From: QWQI01 sp964608915
GTDB taxonomy: Bacteria > Planctomycetota > Planctomycetia > Isosphaerales > Isosphaeraceae
DNA: 64,000 bases
Assembly (NCBI GenBank): GCA_964608915.1
Contig: CAZSQA010000003.1
Coordinates: forward strand, 207,005 to 271,004
Reading direction: 5' to 3'
Made by a program: the position numbers and the translations under genes
Shown: one piece after another, positions 36,105 through 46,900 of the stretch
Position numbering within the stretch: the first letter of the stretch is position 1
Layout of the letters: each line of letters starts with the position of its first letter
Notes under the pieces: model-generated
Told to the model about the DNA's origin: nothing
The model's input: the letters and a program-made list of their open reading frames with translations, nothing else
The model's database searches: none

Positions 36105-38375
36105 ATGACCGATTCCGTGACATCCGCCGCCGAAATCGCCCTGGCAAGACATTCGCCCGCATCGCTTCGGGACCTCGCCACGACACTCGGCTCTTACGTT
36201 CCGCCAGGCGGAAACTCTCACGAGGAATGGGTCCGCAGGGTCGCCTCGGTCTGGAACGAACCGGCCTCGGCCATGCGGCTCGCCGGGGGACTGTCCGAGC
36301 CGACACGCAACCTCCTCTCCCTGCTCGCCTGGGGCCCGCTCGACGAACCCGTCGCCGCGCACGATCTGGCCCGCATCGCCCGTTCTTTCGGCTATGAACC
36401 CGCCGAAACGATCGCCGCCGCCGTCGCCTTCGGCGCCATCGTGCCCACAGCCTTGAACGCCGAATCGCTGCCTCTCGCCACTCGCAAAAAACTGGCCGAA
36501 TCGGGCGAGTGCGAGAACGTCGGATTCGTCCTCTGGCCCGCTCTGGCCGACCGGCTCCCCGCTCCTGAGGTCAATCTCACCGGGGGTCGTCATGTCGCGC
36601 CCGAACCGGTTCGCCCGTCAACCCCCGCCGATATGGCCGAATGGGCCGTGAGGCTGACCGCCCTCTGGCAATCGGCCATGATCTCGCCGTTGAGACGCAC
36701 CCAATCCGGTGGGCTCCACAAGAAGGACAGAGACCTGCTCCTGCGCGATCCTGTTCTGGCTGAGGCCCCCGCCGACTGGCCTGGCGGTGCCGCTGGCTGG
36801 GCGAACTGGTCCGTCGAGAAGCTCTTGCCCATCGCCGTGCGGCTCGGGCTTTTGACCGAAGAGACCGACTCGATCCGCCCCGTGCCCGTCGCGGGCTGGG
36901 CGGATGAATCGATCCACCTGCAGGAACGCTTCTCGCGAGCCGTCACCGCTTCGCTCTCCGCTCCGCACTTAGCCCCGGACGAAACCGAAACGCCTGAAGA
37001 ACTCATCGGCCCCGCGCCCTGGCTGCCAGTCCTTCTGCTCACCGATCTCGCCCTCCGGCCCACTGGCGAATGGGCTTGCCTCGAACTCCTTCTGGACGAT
37101 TTCTCGGCCCATTTCGCCGGCCCCGACCGCGCGTCCGAAAACGCCATTTCCGTCGACGATATCGATTCGAACGACACCGTCATCGTCCGCACCCGCAGCC
37201 GCAAAAAGATCGAACCGGTCGAAACGCTCAAAAAATCCGGCTCTTGCGCCGCGGCACTGCGTTACTGGCTACTCGGCCCCGCGCGCCTCGCCGGGCTCGT
37301 CGATCTCGGCACCGCCGCCGATGGCGCGATCGTCGTTCAGGCGACCGCTCAGGCCAGGTTCCTTACCGGCCAGGGGCCGCCTCCGCCTCCTCAGCAGGTC
37401 ATCGATAAAGCCCTGTTCCTTCAGCCGAATCTCGAAGGCATCCTCTATCGCCAGGCCGTCACGGGCCAGACGCTGCCGCGAATCGCCACCCTGCTCCGCT
37501 TCGCCGGCATCGGCCCGGTGCTGCAGATCCGGCTCGACGAAACCTGGTCGCGGCTCATGTTCGGCGCTGGCCTCGCACGTGAAGAAGCCCAGGCTCGCCT
37601 GGCGGAGATGTCCGCCGTCGAACTTTCCCGAACCGTGCTGGAAACCTATCGCACCTGGGCGGGCAAGTCCGATCGTGTGCGCGTATATGGCACGCTCACG
37701 CTGCTGGAAACCCAGTCCGCCGAAGACCGGGCCGCCCTTGTGGAGCTTGCCGCCAGCCGCAACCTCCGTGCCTTTCCGATCGGCGACCTGATCCTCGCCA
37801 TCGAAGACGCCGACGCCATCCCCTTCGACGCCCTGCGCCTTCTGGCCCAACAGGATCAAACCCAGAAACCGGCCATCTGCGTGCGATCGATCGAGGACGG
37901 CACCCTTCTGGAAGTCGACACGGCACGCTCTGACCTGGCCCTCGACCCTGAACTGGCCCGCTTCGCCCGCCCGGTTTCCGACCCGGCCGCAGCGTCCCCC
38001 TGGTCCGCGGCGTCCCGGCTCTATCGGATCGACCGCGAAACGCTGGCCTCTGCCCGAAACGCCGGCGTGACCGAAACCTGGCTAAGCCGATTCTTCGAAC
38101 GCCGCACCGGCGAACCGATGCCGCCGGCCTTGAAACTCTTGTGGACATGCACCTGCCCGGGCGTCGACATGGCGAACCAGACGGCGATCCGCATCAAGCA
38201 GTCGTGCATCCTGCAGACCGAAAGCGAATCGATCCTGGACGGCCTGATGTGCCTGGAATCGACCTCGCCCCTGATCACCGCCCGCCTCGGCCCCACCGCA
38301 GCCGAAGTCGAGCCGGGGAATGTCGACAAGCTCGCCGAAATCGCGCAAGACCTGGGAATCGTCTTGAAAAGCTGA
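36105..38375 (+). CDS. Helicase-associated-domain protein (XPB N-terminal-like, no ATPase)
   Basis: A 756-residue protein without a Walker motif. Near the C-terminus (about residues 590-690) PAICVRSIEDGTLLEVDTAR and RLYRIDRETLASARNAGV, then LSRFFERRTGEPMPPALKLL, match the XPB/Ssl2 N-terminal-like 'helicase-associated' domain (Helicase_C_3). The N-terminal half is helical and winged-helix-like. I start at the ATG at 36105. Such proteins occur together with bacterial XPB helicases; here the helicase is about 8 kb away on the other strand. A DNA-repair role is inferred only. Confidence 0.75.
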   Translation: MTDSVTSAAEIALARHSPASLRDLATTLGSYVPPGGNSHEEWVRRVASVWNEPASAMRLAGGLSEPTRNLLSLLAWGPLDEPVAAHDLARIARSFGYEPAETIAAAVAFGAIVPTALNAESLPLATRKKLAESGECENVGFVLWPALADRLPAPEVNLTGGRHVAPEPVRPSTPADMAEWAVRLTALWQSAMISPLRRTQSGGLHKKDRDLLLRDPVLAEAPADWPGGAAGWANWSVEKLLPIAVRLGLLTEETDSIRPVPVAGWADESIHLQERFSRAVTASLSAPHLAPDETETPEELIGPAPWLPVLLLTDLALRPTGEWACLELLLDDFSAHFAGPDRASENAISVDDIDSNDTVIVRTRSRKKIEPVETLKKSGSCAAALRYWLLGPARLAGLVDLGTAADGAIVVQATAQARFLTGQGPPPPPQQVIDKALFLQPNLEGILYRQAVTGQTLPRIATLLRFAGIGPVLQIRLDETWSRLMFGAGLAREEAQARLAEMSAVELSRTVLETYRTWAGKSDRVRVYGTLTLLETQSAEDRAALVELAASRNLRAFPIGDLILAIEDADAIPFDALRLLAQQDQTQKPAICVRSIEDGTLLEVDTARSDLALDPELARFARPVSDPAAASPWSAASRLYRIDRETLASARNAGVTETWLSRFFERRTGEPMPPALKLLWTCTCPGVDMANQTAIRIKQSCILQTESESILDGLMCLESTSPLITARLGPTAAEVEPGNVDKLAEIAQDLGIVLKS

Positions 38376-38417
38376 CGGCCCGGCAGCTCACTTGAAATGG
38401 AACTCGCGTCCAAACGC

Positions 38418-38470
38418 CGATAAAGGGGACGGGGGTCATTTCTTGGAAATGACCCCCGTCCCCTTTATCG
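38418..38470. repeat. Perfect 25-bp-arm palindrome (REP-like element)
   Basis: Arms 38418-38442 and 38446-38470 are exact reverse complements with a 3-base loop (TTG). Arm keys: GATAAAGGGGACGGGGGTC and its complement. It starts 42 bases after the stop at 38375 and lies 139 bases before RidA. Elements with AAAGGGGACGGGGGTCATTT-type arms are, as I recall, repeated palindromes between genes in various bacteria, of the kind mobilised by REP-associated transposases. It can also act as a transcription terminator. Confidence 0.8.
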
Positions 38471-38609
38471 TTTCCGGCTCGTGTCGCTCTTGCGTCGCTC
38501 ATTTCCGATCCGGGCGAAGATGTAGCGTCCGGGCACGGTCTGGCTGTATATTGGTCGCTTAAGACGTGCCGATCACTGACCACCCCAAAACCGGAGACCC
38601 CCGACCGCC

Positions 38610-38990
38610 ATGCCTGCACGCCAACTGATCAGTTCCGGATCGCCCTGGGAACCGAAAATGGGCTACTCGCGCGCCGTGAAGGTGGGCGACGTCGTCCACG
38701 TCAGCGGTACGGCCGCGGCCAATCCGCCCGGCGACCCCGGCGGGCAGACGAAGGCGATCCTCGAAATCATCACCAAGGCCCTGGCCGATGCCGGCGCCAG
38801 CCTGAAGGATGTCGTGCGCACAAGGATTTACGTCACAGACATTTCCCGCTGGCAGGAAGTGGCCGAGGTGCACGGCAGCGTTTTCAGCGAAATCCGCCCC
38901 GCCACGGCTATCGTCGAAGTGTCGAAGCTCATTGACCCGAACATGGTCGTCGAAATCGAGGCCGAAGCCATCATCGGCTCCGGGATCTGA
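38610..38990 (+). CDS. RidA-family protein (YjgF/YER057c/UK114)
   Basis: A 126-residue RidA-like protein. RidA deaminates reactive enamine/imine intermediates; related subfamilies do other things. Characteristic segments are GYSRAVKVGDVVHVSGTAA, ASLKDVVRTRIYVTDISRW and RPATAIVEVSKLIDPNMVVEIEAEAI; the Arg of the R-P-A-T/R-x-x-V motif is present. CGGAG precedes the ATG. The HAD phosphatase gene follows 84 bases downstream, possibly cotranscribed. Confidence 0.9.
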   Translation: MPARQLISSGSPWEPKMGYSRAVKVGDVVHVSGTAAANPPGDPGGQTKAILEIITKALADAGASLKDVVRTRIYVTDISRWQEVAEVHGSVFSEIRPATAIVEVSKLIDPNMVVEIEAEAIIGSGI

Positions 38991-39074
38991 GAATCAAGGC
39001 ACTTCGCCGCTATGCCCCGGCCTCATCCGAATCGGCCGGGGGCTTTCCGCACGATTCACCGGAACGATTCCACG

Positions 39075-39731
39075 ATGCTCGCCATTTTCGACCACGACGG
39101 CGTTCTCGTCGACAGCCTCGACTTCCACACTCAGGCCTGGATCGAACTTGGCCGCCGCGAAAACCTGCCCATCGACGCCGAATTCATCCGCGAGACGTTC
39201 GGCCTGACCAATTTCATGATCTTCGATCGACTGTTCGGCGGCGCTCTGCCGCATGAGCAGGCTCTGGCCCTGGGCAACGCCAAGGAACAGTGCTATCGCG
39301 ACATCGCCCGCGGGCAGATCGAACTGATGGCCGGCGTGCGCGACCTCATCGAAAACCTCTCGGCCCACGATTTCGGCCTGGCCATCGGTTCGTCCGGCCC
39401 CCGGCCCAACCTTTTCCTCACCATCGAAAGCTGCGGTCTCGACGGCCGCTTCCGTTCGGTCGTCGGCCTCGAAGACATCCACCGGGGCAAGCCCGATCCG
39501 GAAGTGTTCCTGAAAGCCGCTGATCAGGCTGGCGTCGACCCGCGCCAGTGCGTCGTATTCGAAGATGCCGTCTTCGGCGTCGAAGCCGCCAAGGCCGCCG
39601 GCATGTACGCCGTGGCCGTCGGCACGACCAACCCGCTCGACGCTCTGATGGACGCCGGTGCCGACATCGCCGTGCCCACCCTCGAGAAATTCCCCGTCGC
39701 CGATCTGGTCCGAATCCTTCACGGCCGATGA
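39075..39731 (+). CDS. HAD-family phosphatase (phosphoglucomutase/phosphatase-like)
   Basis: A 218-residue HAD subfamily IA protein: motif I AIFDHDGVLVDSLDFH (nucleophile Asp of D-x-D), motif II GSSGPRP, motif III Lys in GLEDIHRGKPDP and motif IV FEDAVFGVEAAKAAG. The cap is helical (residues 15-80). These features fit beta-phosphoglucomutase-like or sugar phosphatases; the substrate is unknown. I prefer the ATG at 39075 to the one 21 codons upstream because motif I then begins three residues in. Confidence 0.88.
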   Translation: MLAIFDHDGVLVDSLDFHTQAWIELGRRENLPIDAEFIRETFGLTNFMIFDRLFGGALPHEQALALGNAKEQCYRDIARGQIELMAGVRDLIENLSAHDFGLAIGSSGPRPNLFLTIESCGLDGRFRSVVGLEDIHRGKPDPEVFLKAADQAGVDPRQCVVFEDAVFGVEAAKAAGMYAVAVGTTNPLDALMDAGADIAVPTLEKFPVADLVRILHGR

Positions 39732-39791
39732 ATCACGCCACAACGTAAAAAGAACGGCTTACGCTCCACATAAGCCGACTACGCACCAAGC

Positions 39792-41003
39792 ATGCCCGAA
39801 CCCCGTATCGCCCTGGTTCTGAACGAATTGCCGCTGCCGACGATGTCCGCGGCCGCCCGGTCGTACCACGCGATGCTGCGGGAATTCGCCCGGCGGGGCA
39901 CGGATTTCGAAGTCCTCGCTTCGGCCGTCGAAACGCCGGAAGTTCGGGCCGCCCTCGCATCGACGTATCCCGAGGTCCACGATCGCATCCGGCTCTTCCC
40001 GCCAGGACACCCGTTCAGGATTTACGGCCGAATCCGCAACTTCATGCGGCCGATGTCGTTCCTCACCGGCAAAGCCCTCCAAACCGAATTGCGAAAAATC
40101 CAAGACGCACGCACGTTCGACATCGTCCACCTGGAACATCCCTGGACTGCCCATGCCCTGCCCGCCCAGTTCCGTTCGATTCCCTCGATCCTCGGCTGCC
40201 ATTACTTTCTGAAAACCGACTTCGACGCCGCCGGCCCGCCCGTTTCCCTGAAAGATCGTATCCACCGCAAGCGGCTTGTGAAGGCCGAGGCCGCCCTCAT
40301 CCGCCGGTTCGACCACGTGCGCGTCCTGTCGCCCGAAATGGCCGAAACGCTTGCCACGATCCACCCTCAGGCCACCGCTCACATCGTCCCTCTGGCCATC
40401 GACCCGGCCGATTACCCTTTCGAAGAGCCACTGCGCCCGTTGCAGGACGACCCGATCGTCACCATGATCGGCTCCATGTTCTGGCCACCTTCGAAGGCTG
40501 CCGCCGAGAGGCTCGTCAAAAGGCTCTGGCCCGGCATTCGAGCGCAGCATCCCGAGGCACGCCTGCGCATCGTCGGCCGGGATGCCCGCCGCTACTTCGG
40601 CGATTTCGACGGCTACGACCGTATCGACGTCTTCGAAAACGTGCCCGACATTCTGCCGTTCTTCCGGGAAGCCTCCGTTCTGCTTTACGCGCCGCCCGCC
40701 GGCAGCGGAACCAAGGTGAAAATCCAGGAAGCCATGCTCCTGGGCCTGCCCGTCGTCACGAATCGATCCGGCGCCGAAGGCCTGGGCCTGCGCCACGGCT
40801 TCGAAGCGATGCTGGGCGACAGCGACGCCGAACTCGTCCAGGCTGCCGTCTCCCTGCTTTCCGATGTCCAGCTCGGTCACCGCCTGGCCATGGGGGCCCG
40901 CAAACTCGTCGAAGCCCGCTGCAGCCCCGAGCCGGTCGTCGATTCGCTCATGGAAACCTACGCCAGGGTCATCGATTCCCATCAAGGGAAGGTCCGCACG
41001 TGA
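39792..41003 (+). CDS. GT4-like glycosyltransferase
   Basis: A 403-residue GT-B glycosyltransferase. The N-terminal domain begins RIALVLNELPLPTMSAAARS; the C-terminal domain has VTMIGSMFWPPSKAAAERL, LRIVGRDARR and the donor loop YAPPAGSGTKVKIQEAMLLG with E in IQEAM, of the group in which GSG-K-x-K-E replaces the E-x7-E start. It overlaps the next glycosyltransferase by 4 bases (GTGA), so the two are translationally coupled and likely act on the same glycan. Confidence 0.82.
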   Translation: MPEPRIALVLNELPLPTMSAAARSYHAMLREFARRGTDFEVLASAVETPEVRAALASTYPEVHDRIRLFPPGHPFRIYGRIRNFMRPMSFLTGKALQTELRKIQDARTFDIVHLEHPWTAHALPAQFRSIPSILGCHYFLKTDFDAAGPPVSLKDRIHRKRLVKAEAALIRRFDHVRVLSPEMAETLATIHPQATAHIVPLAIDPADYPFEEPLRPLQDDPIVTMIGSMFWPPSKAAAERLVKRLWPGIRAQHPEARLRIVGRDARRYFGDFDGYDRIDVFENVPDILPFFREASVLLYAPPAGSGTKVKIQEAMLLGLPVVTNRSGAEGLGLRHGFEAMLGDSDAELVQAAVSLLSDVQLGHRLAMGARKLVEARCSPEPVVDSLMETYARVIDSHQGKVRT

Positions 41004-42145
41004 CGCTCAAAATCGCTATCAATGCCCGCCTGCTCGCCGACGGCTCCATGCGTGGCTGGAACCGCTACGCCGTCAACCTGATCCGCGGCCTGGCCGACTC
41101 CGGCGAGGCCGAAATCCTGCTCCTCACCGATCGCCCGGTAGCCGCCGAACACCGAGCCATCTTCGAAGCCTGCGAAGGCCGCGGCCGCATCCGCGAGATC
41201 GCCTCGGGCCCCATGTTCTACCCACTCTGGCAGGAACGCTGGCAAACCGGCGTCTGCCGCACCGAAGGCGTGCACGTCCTCCACACTCCTTACCATTACG
41301 GCCTGCCGTATCGCTCGCCCTGCCCGACCGTCGCCACCCTGCACGACGCCATCGACGTTCTCACGCCCCGCCCATTCAGCGAGAAACTCAGCCTGACCGG
41401 AATACTCTCGGCCTTTTACCTGAAACAGACACGCAAAACCGCGGACCGGATCATCACGGTCAGCCGCTCCTCAGCCTGGGATCTCGTCCGCAAGCTCCGT
41501 GTCCTGCCCGACAAGATCGAAATCATTCCTGAAGCGGCCGACGCCTCGTTTCATCGCCATATCGACCCGGCCGCCATCGAATCGACACTCGCGACTTACG
41601 CCCTTGCAGGCAGGCCTTACGTCTTTTACGTCGGCGGTTTCGAGGCTCGTAAAAATCTGCCGATGGTGTTCGATGCCCTGGCCCGCTGCAAAAACGCCGA
41701 GACGCTTCAGGTCGTTTTCGGCGGCAAAACCGGGCCGGAGTCTGATGCGATCACGGCCCACGCCCGCTCGCTGGGGCTGGAAGGCCGTCTCCACTGGCTC
41801 GGCCGAGTGCCCGACGAAGTCCTGCCGCCACTTTACGCCGGCGCTCTGGCACTGGTTTATCCCTCGATCTGGGAAGGTTTCGGGCTCCAGGTGGTCGAGG
41901 CAATGGCCGTCGGCTGCCCCGTGCTGGCCGCCAATGCCACTAGCCTGCCGGAAGTGGTCGGCGAAGGGGGCGCTCTGTTCGACCCCAAAAATCCCGACGA
42001 ACTGGCCGGGTTGCTCGACCGCCTCATGGCCGACGAAACCTGGCGATCGGAACTGCACGGCATGTCGAAAATTCGCGGCGGCGAATTCTCCTGGGACAAA
42101 ACGGCCCGGCTGACGCTGGAACTTTATCGCAAGCTGGCGAATTGA
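41000..42145 (+). CDS. GT4-family glycosyltransferase
   Basis: A 381-residue mannosyltransferase-like GT4 enzyme starting at a GTG that overlaps the previous stop. The start region is LKIAINARLLADGSMRGWNRYAV; the middle has VHVLHTPYHYGLPY and TVATLHDAIDVLTP; the donor domain has VFYVGGFEARKNLPMVFDAL, LGRVPDEVLPPLYAGALALV and PSIWEGFGLQVVEAMAVGCP with the E-x7-E pair. Donor sugar and acceptor are not known. Together with the previous gene it suggests stepwise addition of two sugars. Confidence 0.88.
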   Translation: MTLKIAINARLLADGSMRGWNRYAVNLIRGLADSGEAEILLLTDRPVAAEHRAIFEACEGRGRIREIASGPMFYPLWQERWQTGVCRTEGVHVLHTPYHYGLPYRSPCPTVATLHDAIDVLTPRPFSEKLSLTGILSAFYLKQTRKTADRIITVSRSSAWDLVRKLRVLPDKIEIIPEAADASFHRHIDPAAIESTLATYALAGRPYVFYVGGFEARKNLPMVFDALARCKNAETLQVVFGGKTGPESDAITAHARSLGLEGRLHWLGRVPDEVLPPLYAGALALVYPSIWEGFGLQVVEAMAVGCPVLAANATSLPEVVGEGGALFDPKNPDELAGLLDRLMADETWRSELHGMSKIRGGEFSWDKTARLTLELYRKLAN

Positions 42146-42209
42146 ATTCGAAGGCGTTACGAATTCCCCTCGAATCGCAATTTTTCGTTTCGAACGCTAC
42201 AGCCGAAAT

Positions 42210-43844
42210 TCAAAGCCCATACAGCCAACGCTGAACCTGCAGAAAAATCGACGGCTCGCCTGCTTTCAGTGACGGCCGCGGGAAGAAGAATGCATCTTCC
42301 CGGAATGCCGGCGTTTCGACGAGAAGCTGCAATCGCTCGATCGCGGCCTTGTTGTCGCGATGATCCCGCAGAATTCTCCAGATTTCGGCCCCGGCAGGCC
42401 AGCCACAGGCTTCGGACGCCTCGATCCATTGCTCGGCAAGCGGATTCATTTCGGCGGGATCGGGCCGGACGATTCGGATTTCGCCTTCGATTGCGCCATT
42501 CGAAATGACCATATTGGAGCCGCTCCGGCGTCGATCTTTCACATAAAGGGCTGCCTTCGAAGCTTCCCGCAACTTCGCCCGAGCGTCGTCGATCCTTACG
42601 ACGAACGCCTCCGCCGCGCTGGCACCCGGCAAGTCTCCGCCCCGCCGTTTCGCTCGTGCCAGACTCACCCACGCATTCCGCTCGAACGGATGAAGACGCA
42701 CGGCACGTTCAGCCGATGCGACGGCTTGCGAATCCTGCCCGAGCCGTTCGTAAAGCGACGCAAGCCAGGCCAGGCGTTTCGCCTCCTGCGTTCGAAAATG
42801 GGGATGATCCTGCGAGATTTCTCCCATCACCGATTCGGGTTCGAAATCCATGCCCAGAACCTGCATGCAACTGCCCCAGGCGAACCGGCCCAGCGGATCG
42901 TTTTCGAACAACCCTGCCGCACGCCTCAATTCCATTTCCGCAGCCTCATATTGCCCCCTTCGCCACAGCGAAAGCCCATGGGCCCGAATCACGAACGGAT
43001 TTTTCGCGTCATTCCGAACGAATCGCTCCGTCACTTGATCCTGATTCCACGGGTTCGAAATAAACGGGTCAGGCTCGCCTGTCAGTGCGTAAGCCACGAT
43101 TTCATGCATCCGGTCATACGACGCACTTTTCCGAACTTCCTGCTTCATGAGATCGACCGCCTCGCCGATCCTCAATTGCCGCTGGTAGATCGAGCAGCGC
43201 AGCGAATCGGCGATCGAATCCGGTGCGCTGAACGAATATCCTGACCGCGCTTCGTTCATTTCGCCATCTTCAAGAAGGCCGAACGTCTCTTCCGGTTCGT
43301 CTTCCGGCGGATACCAGGCCTGGTACCTTTCGAGTGCCTTTGCGATCTCATCGATCGCGGCCAGCGCCAACCTCGGATGATCGTACAATGACTGATCTTC
43401 ATCATCCGCGGTTTCGGCCACTTCGACCCAGAACTGCACCGGCCAGGAGGCTTCTTGGTGAGCGACTGCACTCCGGTAATCCAGATAATGCGGCAGAAAT
43501 CCGAATCCGAACGATTTCCAATACATTTTCCATACCGGAAACCAGGAGGGATTTGTCCAGCCTTCCGTGCCGCAAAATTCGAATCCGTCACGTACACCGG
43601 GAGGCCAGGTGGAGCGTTTCAGATAATCGTCTCGAAGGATTCGTAGAAACGCGAATCGATGGTTCGACTTGACGGCCTCTTCGTATTCCTGATCGATCCT
43701 GTAAATGTCACGAGCTGGTGTGTTCTTCCAGGCAAATCGCCAGAAATGAAACGCAAGGCCAAGAAAAACGAAAGTCACGCCAAGGCCCAGCAGAGTCACT
43801 CGCTTCGTTCGATTTCGAATCCGATCGGTCAATCGACTCAACAT
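42210..43844 (-). CDS. Membrane-anchored TPR-type protein, paralogue 4 of a four-gene cluster
   Basis: A 544-residue protein with an N-terminal membrane anchor (VTLLGLGVTFVFLGLAFHFW) and a helical body. Its repeat region, DDPLGRFAWGSCMQVLGMDF, then HFRTQEAKRLAWLASLYERL and AERAVRLHPFERNAWVSLA, aligns with the same region in the three genes upstream. It lacks the FG-GAP part. The most divergent copy. The gap to the next gene upstream is 120 bases, so cotranscription is probable. Function unknown. Confidence 0.72.
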   Translation of the reverse strand: MLSRLTDRIRNRTKRVTLLGLGVTFVFLGLAFHFWRFAWKNTPARDIYRIDQEYEEAVKSNHRFAFLRILRDDYLKRSTWPPGVRDGFEFCGTEGWTNPSWFPVWKMYWKSFGFGFLPHYLDYRSAVAHQEASWPVQFWVEVAETADDEDQSLYDHPRLALAAIDEIAKALERYQAWYPPEDEPEETFGLLEDGEMNEARSGYSFSAPDSIADSLRCSIYQRQLRIGEAVDLMKQEVRKSASYDRMHEIVAYALTGEPDPFISNPWNQDQVTERFVRNDAKNPFVIRAHGLSLWRRGQYEAAEMELRRAAGLFENDPLGRFAWGSCMQVLGMDFEPESVMGEISQDHPHFRTQEAKRLAWLASLYERLGQDSQAVASAERAVRLHPFERNAWVSLARAKRRGGDLPGASAAEAFVVRIDDARAKLREASKAALYVKDRRRSGSNMVISNGAIEGEIRIVRPDPAEMNPLAEQWIEASEACGWPAGAEIWRILRDHRDNKAAIERLQLLVETPAFREDAFFFPRPSLKAGEPSIFLQVQRWLYGL

Positions 43845-43964
43845 CGTTCTGAGCCTCCCGAATCATCATGCGGCAACCGAACCTGTCAGCGAAACCACTT
43901 TCCTTCGTCGCCATCCTGCCATTATCGGTACGAAGCTTGTCTTCGAAATCTGCCCCTTTCGAAG

Positions 43965-46900
43965 TCAGGGAAGTTCGATCCGGCGATATCCGCCAGGCTC
44001 GCGCTGACTGGCATCGAGCGAAATCACCTTCATTTCGGCTTTGTCCGGAAAGCGAATCGTCACGCTCTCGACCTGCTCCGCCGCACCCAGCCCGAAAACC
44101 AACCGGGAGTCGCTGTGCGAAAGATATCCCGTGCCACCCGCGACATGCCGCACCTGCTTTTTCCCGCCCGCCTGCAATTCGACCACGGTACCGGCCGGAG
44201 GCAATCCTCCATTTTTCGATCGAATTTCGAACCCGATCCAGTTCCCGGCATTCGTCGACACGTTCCGCAGCAGTTCCACAGGTGCATCGCGATGCACGAT
44301 TACCAGGTCCAACAGCCCGTCGTCGTCGAAATCGCCCGCCGCCATGCCCCGGCCCACGACCGGTTTCGAAAGGTAAGGAAATGCCGACTCGGGCAACAGC
44401 GAAAACCCTTTCGCCCCGGCTCCTCGATAAAACAGCGGCTTCTGGGCCATCGACACACCGATCCAGGGCTGATTGTCCAGATGGCCGTTAGCGATGAACA
44501 GATCCAGAAATCCGTCCCGGTCCGCGTCGGCCGCGATCGCGCCGAAGCCGGTTTTCGAAAGGCTCGATGCACTCAGGCCCATCGCCAGCGTCGTGTCCTG
44601 AAACAGACCGCCGCCCAGGTTCTTTCGAAACGTGTTCGACTCGTTCAGGAAGTTCGTATGGAAAATGTCCGGCCGGCCATCGGCGTCCATGTCTTCGGCC
44701 ACCACGCCCATGCTGGCTGTCGGCCGGCCTGAACCGTCCACGGCAAGGCCGGCTTCATCCGCCGATTCCCGGAATTTCAACCCGCCTTCGTTGCGGAAGA
44801 AAAAGTTCGGCGAGGCATCGTTCGCCACGAAAAGGTCCAGCCGGCCGTCGTCGTCCAGGTCGATCACGGCCAGGCCCAGGCCACGCCCACGCGGGGCCGC
44901 GGCGATTCCGGAAGATTTCGAAACGTCCGCGAATGTGCCGTCGCCCAGATTTTCCCAAAGCTTGTCTGGCTGTGCCTCGAAACGACCTGGAGAACAATGA
45001 ATCATCCGTCCTGAATCATCCATGCATATTTCCGGGAGATCGAGACGTGAATCCACATATGTCACAGCGAACAGATCCTGGTCGCCATCTCCGTCCAGGT
45101 CGGCGAACGCAGCAGCCGTCGTCCACGAATCGCAAGAAACGCCGGATTTGTCCGTGACATCTTCGAAAGTGCCATCGCCCCGGTTTCGAAACAGCGTCGC
45201 ATTTCCGAAGCCGGTCACGAAGAGATCCGGCTTGCCTTCGCCGTCGTAATCGCCCACGGCCACGCCCATTCCGTAGCCCCGACCCGCGACTCCGGCCTTA
45301 TCGGTGACGTCTTCGAATCTCCACCCGCCGAGATTCCGGAACAAGCGGTTTCCGCCTTTGGCATCGGGCTTGCCAATTTCCTCGAATGGGCAGCCCTGAG
45401 GGAAGAAAATGTCGACCCGGCCGTCACCGTCATAGTCAAAAACAGCCACGCCGCCGCCCATGACGTCCGCCACGCGAAATGACTTGCCTGCGAACGAAGC
45501 GTAAGCAAATTGCAATCCGCTCCGCTCGGACGGAACCGATTCGAATACGATCGATCCTTCCGAGTTCGTCTCGGATTTGCCGGTCGACTCATCCAGCCAG
45601 AGCCACTCCGCCGGATTTCGTGGAAGGTCGATCGACCTCGGCCGGGCAGCGAAGAAAAGCTCGGGATCGGGGGCCGACTCCGGTATTTTCGAATCGGGCA
45701 TGCGGCGAAAAGCTCGCCAGGCCGCGATCACGGCATCGAATCGGGCGTCATCGGCCTGAACGACGGCCTGGAGGACCGCCTCTGGCTTGCGATCGCCCCG
45801 GCGATAGGTTTCATGGGCCTTGCGTATCGCCGTTTCGACCGCTTCCAGCGACTCGGCTCGTTCCCTCGCCTGTTTCGCGCCTTCAGCCTCTCCGGCCGCG
45901 GCTCTCACCGAAGCCAGCCGGTACCACGCTTCACGTTCCCATGGATTGATTTTCACGGACTTTTCGAGCGATTCCTTCGCACGTTGCGAATCTCCGCCGG
46001 TTTCGAACAGCTTCGCCAGAAGGACAAGCCGCCGACCTTCCTGAGTGCGATAATTGGGATTGTCCTGCGAAATGGAACCCATCAGCTTTTCGGCATCCAT
46101 CGGCAGGCCAAGCTCGCGCCGCGATTCCGCCCAGGCGAAACGGCCAAGGGGGTCGTCATCGAGCTGCATCGCCGCCGAACGCAAAAGCGGCTCGGCATCG
46201 GCGAACCGGCCCTGGCTCCAGCGCAGAAGGCCCATGGCACGCTGAACTTCGAAATTGCCCGGTTCGGCTTTCGAATAACCGCTCAACGTCTTTTCGAGGC
46301 CTCGAAAGTCGGGGCTGGGCTCCATCGACTTCACCACCCAGTCGCACAGGGCATCCGGCGAATCGTAATACGCCGCCACTCGCCACAATTCGTCCAAAGC
46401 GTCGCCCGTCCGCAACAGAGTATCGAAAAGCTTCATCCGTTTTTCATGAACCTGGCCTGTTTCACTGCGTTCGACCGTTACACCCAGCGATTCTCGCTCT
46501 TTACGAAACCATTCTTCCTGTCCGATGGTTGCTTCGATCAATCTCGGATATTCGATGACTTGAGATGAACTCGTCATCTTCGACCATTGAAATTGTGCGA
46601 GCCGAGCACGCATGGACTTCTGAGCTCGCACATCCTCCCATGCAGCCTGAATTCCATCATCGATGGCGATTCGAAAAATGCGCCGTGACAGACCCTGCCA
46701 GCCCGGTTCGGGCAAGGCTGTGCGGCGGAACCAGTATTCGTTCTGAAGTGCGACGAAAGCGTCGACATCGCCGGAGTCAATCGCGGCTTTCGTGAGCGTT
46801 CGAGCTTCAGCCTCAGGCATTTCCGGGTCGAAGCGGCCACCGGGTAACGCAAACTTCACGAAAACCAGGGTAGCCACGAGAACCGCTGCGACGAACAGAA

